DNA of 64,000 nucleotides from Aeromicrobium endophyticum (GTDB taxonomy: Bacteria; Actinomycetota; Actinomycetes; Propionibacteriales; Nocardioidaceae): positions 1,667,373-1,731,372 of the forward strand of contig NZ_QUBR01000001.1 in NCBI RefSeq assembly GCF_003586285.1. The letters run 5' to 3'. The notes under the pieces were generated by a model. The model was not told where the DNA came from, made no database searches, and saw nothing but the letters and a program-made list of their open reading frames with translations. The position numbers were made by a program, and so were the translations under genes. Below are positions 57,739 to 64,000 of the stretch, piece after piece. Every line of letters starts with the position of its first letter. Within the stretch, counting starts at the first letter, position 1.

Positions 57739-59342
57739 CAGCCACCACCGCCCAGCACGGCGACGATGTAGCTGCTGCGACCCTGCAGCTCGTCGGCGGC
57801 GCGGGTCGTGAAGTCGAGCAGCGGGCCCGCCACGACGGTGAGCGCGATCGAGCAGCCGACGAGCATGAGCGTCGGCACGACCATGCCGAGCGGCAGCCGC
57901 TGCTGCTGCTCGTCGTCGACCTTCCAGGTGCTGGTGCGCTCGGTCTTGGTCGACACGCCCGACCGTCCGTGCATCGAGCCGCCGTGCGAGTCGGCCCCGA
58001 GGTCGTCGCCCGCCTCGTGCTCTGCCTCGGCGGGCTGCCAGAAGGCGCGGTTCCAGACCTTGGCGATCGCGTAGAGCGTCAGCAGGCTCGTGACGATCGC
58101 CGCCGCGACCGTGACGTACGAGAGCCAGCGGTGGTCATCGACGCCGGCCTGCACCAGGGCGAGCTTGCCGAGGAAGCCCGAGAAGGGTGGGATGCCGGCC
58201 AGGTTCATGGCGGGGATGAAGAACATCACCGACAGCATCGGCGCGGCGCGGGCCAGGCCGCCGAGCTTGTCGAGGTTGGTGGTGCTGCTGCGGTACTCGA
58301 CGAGGCCCGCGACGAGGAACAGCGTCGTCTGCACGGTGATGTGGTGGGCGATGTAGAAGATCGCGCCCGACAGCCCTGCCGTGCTGCCGAGGGCCACGCC
58401 GAAGAGCATGTAGCCGATGTGGCTGACCAGGGTGAACGACAAGATGCGCTTGATGTCGGACTGGGCGACGGCGCCGAGGATGCCCACGACCATCGTGAAC
58501 GCGGCGGCCCACAGCAGCAGCGTGCGCAGGTCGTTGTCGGGGAACAGCAGCGTCTGGGTGCGGATGATCGCGTAGATGCCGACCTTGGTGAGCAGGCCCG
58601 CGAACACCGCGGTGACCGGTGCGGGGGCCGTGGGGTACGAGTCGGGAAGCCACGCCGACAGCGGGAACACGGCCGCCTTGATGCAGAACGTCGTGAGCAG
58701 CAGAAGCTGCAGCAGGTTGGACACCTGGGGCGGCAGGTCGGCGATGCGCCCCGACAGCGCCGCGAAGTTGACCGTGCCGGTGGCCGCGTAGACGCAGGCG
58801 ATCGCCACGAGGAACACGACCGACGAGATCATGCTGACGACGATGTAGATCGTGCCCGACCGCACGCGGGCACCGGTGCCGCCCAGCGTGATGAGCACGT
58901 ACGACGACACGAGCAGGATCTCGAAGCCGACGAAGAGGTTGAACAGGTCGGCGGACAGGAAGGCGTTGGAGACGCCGGCGCTCAGCACCAGGAACGTCGG
59001 GTGGAACACCGACAGGGGAGCGTCGCGGCCGAACTCGACGATGCCCTGGCCGAAGGAGTACAGCAGCACGCACAGCGTCACGATGGTCGACACCAGCAGC
59101 ATGAGAGCCGACAGGCGGTCGGCGACCAGACTAATGCCGATGTCGGCCGGCCAGCCGCCGACGTTGACGGTCTGCGGTCCGTAGTGGTCGGCGCGGTAGA
59201 GCAGCACCGCCGACACCGTGACGACGAGCGCCAGGATCGCCACGCTGATGATGCGCTGGGCGCGCGCCGAGCGCCCGAAGGCCAGGCACAGCCCGGCACC
59301 CAGCAGCGGCAGGATGACGGGCAGCAGCACGATCTGGTTCAC
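57738..59342 (-). CDS. mrpD: Na+/H+ antiporter subunit MrpD/MnhD
   Basis: The 534-residue protein is a complex-I-like proton-channel subunit with about fourteen transmembrane segments. Conserved features include LFNLFVGFEILLVSSYVL with the channel glutamate, the lysine in TFCIKAAVFPLSAWLPDSYP and the broken-helix SHIGYMLFGV. The hydrophilic segment between helices 13 and 14 is lengthened by His/Asp/Ser-rich sequence. GTG 59342 overlaps the mrpC stop (GTGA). Confidence 0.93.
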   Translation of the reverse strand: MNQIVLLPVILPLLGAGLCLAFGRSARAQRIISVAILALVVTVSAVLLYRADHYGPQTVNVGGWPADIGISLVADRLSALMLLVSTIVTLCVLLYSFGQGIVEFGRDAPLSVFHPTFLVLSAGVSNAFLSADLFNLFVGFEILLVSSYVLITLGGTGARVRSGTIYIVVSMISSVVFLVAIACVYAATGTVNFAALSGRIADLPPQVSNLLQLLLLTTFCIKAAVFPLSAWLPDSYPTAPAPVTAVFAGLLTKVGIYAIIRTQTLLFPDNDLRTLLLWAAAFTMVVGILGAVAQSDIKRILSFTLVSHIGYMLFGVALGSTAGLSGAIFYIAHHITVQTTLFLVAGLVEYRSSTTNLDKLGGLARAAPMLSVMFFIPAMNLAGIPPFSGFLGKLALVQAGVDDHRWLSYVTVAAAIVTSLLTLYAIAKVWNRAFWQPAEAEHEAGDDLGADSHGGSMHGRSGVSTKTERTSTWKVDDEQQQRLPLGMVVPTLMLVGCSIALTVVAGPLLDFTTRAADELQGRSSYIVAVLGGGG

Positions 59343-59848
59343 GGCAGCTCATCCTCGTGGTCGGCGTCGAGAGCCTCGGGCACCGTCGTGGCAGGAACCT
59401 CGTGGACCTCACGGTGCTCGATCGGAGCGTCGGACCCTTCTTCGTCGGGCAGGGCGGCATCGGCCTCGTCGAACGTCACGGACGTCTCGTCCTGCTCGGC
59501 GCGGCGCCGGATGAGGTCGTCCTCGACGTCGTCCTGGACGTCGTCGTGGCCCGTGAGCTGCCAGGCCCGGTAGGCCAGCGCGAGGCCGAACGCCGTGACG
59601 CCCAGCGTGATGACGATCGCCGTCAGCACCATGGCCTGCGGCAGGGGGTCGCTCATGGGCTCGTCGGACAGGCCCACGATGGGCGCGGTGCCGGCCGGCC
59701 CGGAGACGACGAGGAACAGCACGCTGACGCCGTTGCCGATGAGAACGAAGCCGATCAGGATGCGGGTGAGGCTGCGCTCGAGCACCAGCGTGACGCCGGC
59801 GGCGACCATCACGCCGACCAGGATCACCAAGGGCAGGTTCGGGGTCAT
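59339..59848 (-). CDS. mrpC: Na+/H+ antiporter subunit MrpC/MnhC, with acidic tail
   Basis: The 169-residue protein has three helices and the MnhC motif IGFVLIGNGVSVLFLVVSG near 32-50, then DPLPQAMVLTAIVITLGVTAF. The first 110 residues make up the normal subunit. The remaining 60 form an acidic extension (QDDVEDD, EDELP at the end) not needed for the fold. Overlaps mrpA and mrpD by 4 bases each. Confidence 0.92.
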   Translation of the reverse strand: MTPNLPLVILVGVMVAAGVTLVLERSLTRILIGFVLIGNGVSVLFLVVSGPAGTAPIVGLSDEPMSDPLPQAMVLTAIVITLGVTAFGLALAYRAWQLTGHDDVQDDVEDDLIRRRAEQDETSVTFDEADAALPDEEGSDAPIEHREVHEVPATTVPEALDADHEDELP

Positions 59849-62709
59849 GCGGTGGCCCCCTCGACCGTCGCGCGATCGGACTCGTCCTCGATCTGGTGGT
59901 CGATGCCGCCGCCGAGGCTGCGCAGCACGTCGAGCGCCAGGCCGATGACCACGAGGTAGACGCCGATGTCGAAGAACACCGACGTGACCAGGTGCAGAGT
60001 GCCGAGCACGGGGACGTGGACGTCGACGATCGCGCTCTGCAGCACGCCGCCGCCGAGCAGGGTCGGGATGAGCCCGGAGAGCGCCGCGGTCGCGAGCCCG
60101 GTGCCGAGCACCATGCCGGCGTCGATGGGCGCGGCCTCGTCGAGCTCGGCGCGGCCTCCGGCGAGGTAGCGGATCATCAGGGCGAGGCCCGCCACGAGCC
60201 CACCGGCGAACCCGCCGCCGGGCAGGTTGTGGCCCACCAGCATCAGGTAGATCGAGAACAGCATCACGGTGTGGAAGATCAGCCGGGTGACGACCTCGAA
60301 CACGACGGACCGGCGCGCATCGGTGGACGGACGGCCCGAGCGCAGCCAGCGCCCGTTGCCGCCGGGATCGGACCCGATGGTGGGCTCGGCGCGGCGAGGA
60401 CGCCCGGAGCGGTCGGTGATGAGGAAGATCAGGCTCGCGACGCCGGTGGCCGCCACGACCAGCACCGACAGCTCGCCGAGGGTGTCCCAGGCGCGGATGT
60501 CGACGAGCGTCACGTTGACGATGTTGTCGCCGCCGCCGTACTCGACGGCCGGTTCGGCGAAGCCGTCGGAGACCGGACGTGCGGTGCGAGCGTTGGCCGC
60601 GACCAGCGCGAAGCCCGCCACGGCCGTGCCGGTGGCGACGCCGATGGCCACCCGCACCCACCGGGCGATGTTGAACGGCCGGTCGGAGAAGAACGGGGGC
60701 AGGCGCCGCAGCACCAGCACGAACGTGACCAGCAGGAAGGTCTCGACCAGGATCTGCGTCAGCGCGAGGTCGGGTGCGCCGTGCGCGACGAACAGCAGCG
60801 CGGTGCCGTAGCCCGTGATACCGACCAGCAGCACGGCCCGCAGGCGCCGGCGCGACCGGACCGTCAGGATCGCCGCACCGCCCATGAGCACCGCCGCGGC
60901 CAGCTGGATGCGGCTGTCGGCGCCGCGCACCGTGACGTCGTCCCAGGCCGTGATCAGGGCCGTTCCGGGCACCAGGATGAGGACGACCAGGATGACGCCG
61001 AGGTAGATCGGCAGCGATCCTCGCTGGGTCAGGCCGGTGACCTCGACCGACAGCCGGTCGATGCCGCGCATGAGGACGTAGTAGATGCGCTCGGCGTCGG
61101 GCACCCGCACGCGGTCGGCGACGGAGTGCTGGAACGAGGCGACGGGCTTGCGCCACCAGAAGAGGGCCAGACCGACGACGACGCACACGACCGACAGCGC
61201 CAACGCCAGGCTGAAGCCGTGCCACAGGGTCAGCTCGGGCTCGTGCGCGCCGCCGGGCATCGCCTCGGCGTACGACATCAGGCGCGGCGTGAGCCACGGG
61301 CCGGCCAGGCCGGCCGCGACCGTCAGGACGGCCAGGACGACCGGAGACGCCTGGAAGCCGGGGGAGAACTGCTTGGGCATGCAGATCGCGGCGCCGGGCT
61401 TGACCGCGAAGATGCCCCACACGAACCGGGCGCTGTAGGCGACGGTGAGGATGCTGCCGACGACGATGCCGGCGAGGGCGAGCACGGACCAGCCGCCCCA
61501 CCCCAGGTCGTCCCCGAGGTCGGCGAACGCCGCGAAGCCGCTCTCCTTGGCCGTGAACCCGAACAGCGGCGGGAGGCCGGCCATCGAGCCGGCCGCGACG
61601 ACCGTGACGACGAAGAGGACCGGCATGGCCTGCCGCATGCCCGACAGCTCGCGCAGGTCGCGGGTGCCGACCGAGCGGTCGACGATGCCCACGACGAGGA
61701 ACAGCGTCGACTTGAAGAGCCCGTGGGCGCAGACCAGGGCGAGGCCGGCGAACGCGGCCGATCGCGTGCCCGCGCCGACCATCGCGATGAGGAAGCCGAG
61801 CTGGCTGACCGTGCCGTACGCCAGCAGCAGCTTGACGTCGTACTGCCGCAGCGCCCGCAGGCCACCCAGGATCATCGTGACGATGCCGAGGACGACCAGC
61901 ATCGCCCGCCACCCCGGCACGTCGGCGAAGGCCGGCGCCAGCAGGGCGACGAGGAAGATGCCGGCCTTGACCATCGCGGCGGCGTGCAGGTAGGCGCTGA
62001 CCGGGGTGGGCGCGGCCATCGCCCCCGGCAGCCAGAAGTGGAACGGGGCGAGGGCCGACTTGGAGATCGCGCCGACGAGGATCAGCATGATCGCGACCGT
62101 GACCGTGGTGCCGGACGGGCGGGCGGCGACGATCTCCTGCAGGCGGGGGCTGCCGGCCGCGTCGGCGAGCATCACGAGCCCGACGAGCATCGCCAGACCG
62201 CCGAAGGTCGTGACCAGCAGGGCGTTGAGCGCGGCCCGTCGGTTGGCGCGGCGCTCGGGGTTGTGCCCGATCAGCAGGAACGAGAGCACCGTCGTGAGCT
62301 CCCAGAAGATGTAGAGCACGTAGACGTTGTCGGACAGCACCAGCCCGAGCATCGAGCCGGCGAAGGCGGTCAGCACGCCCGAGAAGCGCCAGATCTCGGT
62401 GTCTCCGGGTCGGAAGTACCACGTGCAGTAGACCAGGACGAGGGCTCCGACGCCCGTGACGACCAGGGCCAGCACGCCGCTGAGCGGGGTGATGACGAAG
62501 TCGAGGTCGAGCCCGATCGTCGGGATCCACGCGACGTGCTGCTCGTGCGGCGCGCCACCGTCGGTGATGCGCCCGACGTGAGGCAGCAGCCAGGCGAACG
62601 ACGCGGCCGGCGCGAGGGCGAGGACGAGGAAGGCTCGTCGTCCGACGGCCCGGACGAGGACAGGCGCCCCCGCTGCAGCAAGAAAGTGGAGCGTCAAGAG
62701 GGCGATCAT
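59845..62709 (-). CDS. mrpA: Na+/H+ antiporter subunit MrpA fused to MrpB
   Basis: The 954-residue protein combines MrpA and MrpB. The N-terminal 700 residues form the complex-I NuoL-like channel (IFWELTTVLSFLLIGHN with the key glutamate, and the lysines of SKSALAPFHFWLP), then come the MbhE/DUF4040-type segments (HGAPDLALTQILVETFLLV). From about residue 770 the MnhB domain follows (VVTRLIFHTVMLFSIYLMLVG). Fusion of A and B is common in actinobacteria. ATG 62709 lies 8 bases after a TAGGAT promoter box near 62717. First gene of the operon. Confidence 0.93.
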   Translation of the reverse strand: MIALLTLHFLAAAGAPVLVRAVGRRAFLVLALAPAASFAWLLPHVGRITDGGAPHEQHVAWIPTIGLDLDFVITPLSGVLALVVTGVGALVLVYCTWYFRPGDTEIWRFSGVLTAFAGSMLGLVLSDNVYVLYIFWELTTVLSFLLIGHNPERRANRRAALNALLVTTFGGLAMLVGLVMLADAAGSPRLQEIVAARPSGTTVTVAIMLILVGAISKSALAPFHFWLPGAMAAPTPVSAYLHAAAMVKAGIFLVALLAPAFADVPGWRAMLVVLGIVTMILGGLRALRQYDVKLLLAYGTVSQLGFLIAMVGAGTRSAAFAGLALVCAHGLFKSTLFLVVGIVDRSVGTRDLRELSGMRQAMPVLFVVTVVAAGSMAGLPPLFGFTAKESGFAAFADLGDDLGWGGWSVLALAGIVVGSILTVAYSARFVWGIFAVKPGAAICMPKQFSPGFQASPVVLAVLTVAAGLAGPWLTPRLMSYAEAMPGGAHEPELTLWHGFSLALALSVVCVVVGLALFWWRKPVASFQHSVADRVRVPDAERIYYVLMRGIDRLSVEVTGLTQRGSLPIYLGVILVVLILVPGTALITAWDDVTVRGADSRIQLAAAVLMGGAAILTVRSRRRLRAVLLVGITGYGTALLFVAHGAPDLALTQILVETFLLVTFVLVLRRLPPFFSDRPFNIARWVRVAIGVATGTAVAGFALVAANARTARPVSDGFAEPAVEYGGGDNIVNVTLVDIRAWDTLGELSVLVVAATGVASLIFLITDRSGRPRRAEPTIGSDPGGNGRWLRSGRPSTDARRSVVFEVVTRLIFHTVMLFSIYLMLVGHNLPGGGFAGGLVAGLALMIRYLAGGRAELDEAAPIDAGMVLGTGLATAALSGLIPTLLGGGVLQSAIVDVHVPVLGTLHLVTSVFFDIGVYLVVIGLALDVLRSLGGGIDHQIEDESDRATVEGATA

Positions 62710-62826
62710 GGCGTCGTCCCATCCTAACGGAGGGTGCTGACGTGTCGTCAGTTCCCCCGTTGGCGAGACAGGCGGGGCCCGTGGGGCACACCATGGAGTC
62801 CGCTCGTTCTCGGGAGGGGAGACCTC

Positions 62827-63966
62827 GTGCGCATCGTCTGGACCGTCGTCGTGCTGCTGGTCGCTGCGGGTCTGACGGCCGCACCGGCCGAGGCCGCGGG
62901 CCCGCCGCCCGTGACGCTGCCGTCCGCCCCGACCGGTCTGACGTCTCCGGTGACGCTGCCCGCGGACGTCGACCCGGTCTCTCCGTACCTGCCGCAGGTC
63001 ACGTGCCACCCCGTCGACATGCCGGGCCCGCTGATGCTGCGCGAGCTGCTGCTGCGGACGTACGGCATCGGACGTCCGGGATCGATCTCGCGCGGCTGCA
63101 CCGAGGGGCTTTCCGAGCACAGCGAGGGCCGGGCGATGGACTGGATGGTCGACTCCCGCAAGCCGGCGGAGCGCGCCGCCGCGGCCGACTTCCTCGCCTG
63201 GCTGACCCGCGACGACGGGCTGAACGCGCGGCGGCTGGGCGTCATGTACGTCATCTACGACGAGCGGATCTGGTCGGTCTACAACGTCCGCGCGGGCTGG
63301 CGGGCGAGTCGGGGACACGTCGACCACCTGCACGTCTCGTTCAGCTGGAACGGGGCGCGGGCCAGCACGTCGTTCTGGACGGGCCGGGTGGGCGCCCTCG
63401 ACCTGGGCCCGTGCGTGCGGTTCACGGGCTCGTACGCCCCTCCGACCGCCGCGCCCCGGACCGTCCCGTGCGGCACGCCGAGCGCCGCCCTGGTGCGGAC
63501 GTCGCGCGGAAGCCGCGCGTATGGCAGCAGCGGCAGCACGGTCCGGCGGGCCCAGAGTCTGCTGCGCGTGCCGGCGACGTCCCGGTTCGACCGGACGACC
63601 TGGGACGCCGTGCGGGCGTACCAGCGGGCCCACGACCTGCCGGTCACCGGCGCGCTCGACCACCCCACGTGGGCCTCGCTCGACCGGTCGAGCGTCAGGC
63701 GACGCACCGTGACGGGCTTCAGCCGTGCGAGGGCCGCGACGTACGGCGTGGACCGGTACTCGTCGACGAGGCTGTCGGAGGGTGCGGCCGGGCGTGCGGT
63801 GGCGATCCTCCAGAAGGCGCTGGGGATGTCGCTCGTCGACCGCAACGGCTACTTCGGGCCCCGCACGCGGGCGGCCGTCGTCAGTCTGCAGAAGAAGGCC
63901 GGGATCGCAGCGGACGGCGCCGTCGCGGGCGAGGAGTGGCGGGCGATCCGGTCGTCACTCGTTTGA
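62827..63966 (+). CDS. Secreted M15-like peptidase/PG-binding domain protein
   Basis: The 379-residue protein has a signal peptide (cut near residue 24, AEAA), an M15/VanY-like domain with the zinc pattern SEHSEGRAMDWMVD and HVDHLHVSF (His-x6-Asp ... His-x-His), and two peptidoglycan-binding type 1 repeats (about 230-280 and 310-375) containing DATTWDAVRAYQRAH-like and YFGPRTRAAVVSLQKKAG sequences. It would cut or bind wall peptidoglycan outside the cell. GTG 62827 has GGAG 9 bases upstream. Divergent from the mrp operon. Confidence 0.85.
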   Translation: MRIVWTVVVLLVAAGLTAAPAEAAGPPPVTLPSAPTGLTSPVTLPADVDPVSPYLPQVTCHPVDMPGPLMLRELLLRTYGIGRPGSISRGCTEGLSEHSEGRAMDWMVDSRKPAERAAAADFLAWLTRDDGLNARRLGVMYVIYDERIWSVYNVRAGWRASRGHVDHLHVSFSWNGARASTSFWTGRVGALDLGPCVRFTGSYAPPTAAPRTVPCGTPSAALVRTSRGSRAYGSSGSTVRRAQSLLRVPATSRFDRTTWDAVRAYQRAHDLPVTGALDHPTWASLDRSSVRRRTVTGFSRARAATYGVDRYSSTRLSEGAAGRAVAILQKALGMSLVDRNGYFGPRTRAAVVSLQKKAGIAADGAVAGEEWRAIRSSLV

Positions 63967-64000
63967 CCGGGCGGAACCGCCGCGGACTGCCATCATGAAT

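Noticed and set aside
59896..62727. A 943-codon plus-strand open frame opposite mrpA
   Set aside because: Low-complexity acidic/basic translation; mrpA is certain on the other strand.

Overview
The window is high-GC chromosomal DNA that reads as an actinobacterium, most likely Nocardioidaceae such as Aeromicrobium or Nocardioides. That placement is inference. It rests on the GC-rich codon use, a PASTA Ser/Thr kinase, many GTG starts placed 6-7 bases after a TANNNT box (leaderless style), a two-gene 10-methyl fatty acid (tuberculostearic type) locus, and an mrpA that carries a fused mrpB domain.

Region 1 (1-20510) is a catabolic island for an organic or fatty acid. Minus-strand acyl-CoA dehydrogenase (partial), quinone-type oxidoreductase and thiolase face a long plus-strand run: acyl-CoA ligase, SDR, HAD phosphatase, sugar-type (CUT2) ABC importer with an inserted alpha/beta hydrolase, enoyl-CoA hydratase, ACAD10/11-like acyl-CoA dehydrogenase, SDR, ACAD10/11-type kinase, cyclase-family hydrolase, ABM monooxygenase and a TetR regulator. 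Next come an MDR oxidoreductase and MaoC hydratase (minus), facing a phosphotriesterase-like lactonase (plus), then a Zn alcohol dehydrogenase and a second TetR. Five copies of an operator, TGAA-N6-TTCA, sit at the divergent promoters, before the enoyl-CoA hydratase and before the first TetR gene, which suggests one regulon. The gene set looks like the ACAD10/ACAD11 proteins of animals and the Lva pathway of Pseudomonas split into separate genes. I propose uptake and degradation of a 4-hydroxy acid or its lactone.

Region 2 (20500-31030) is mixed housekeeping: a sterol-desaturase-family membrane enzyme, an atypical SDR, a small DUF6458-type membrane protein, a PASTA kinase, tRNA-Phe, an M20 dipeptidase, a nitroreductase, tRNA-Asp, cysteine dioxygenase plus rhodanese, and a four-gene osmoprotectant ABC importer.

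Region 3 (31030-43750) holds a TauE/SafE permease, an MMPL exporter divergent from a NarL-type two-component pair, GluQ-RS, GNAT, a GAF-SpoIIE phosphatase, the Kup potassium transporter, an orphan AAA ATPase with AT-rich operators, tRNA-Glu, a small zincin and a pirin.

Region 4 (43800-55600) is envelope biosynthesis: tmsAB-type lipid methylation, then a surface glycopolymer cluster with two large paralogous GT2 glycosyltransferases around an acyltransferase, a CDP-glycerol glycerophosphotransferase-like enzyme and a small membrane protein.

Region 5 (55600-64000) has exonuclease III, a complete Mrp Na+/H+ antiporter operon (AB-C-D-E-F-G) and a secreted M15-like protein with peptidoglycan-binding domains. 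No stretch longer than 300 bases lacks a gene; the longest gap, about 295 bases at 24001-24294, holds a large palindrome and a tRNA fragment.
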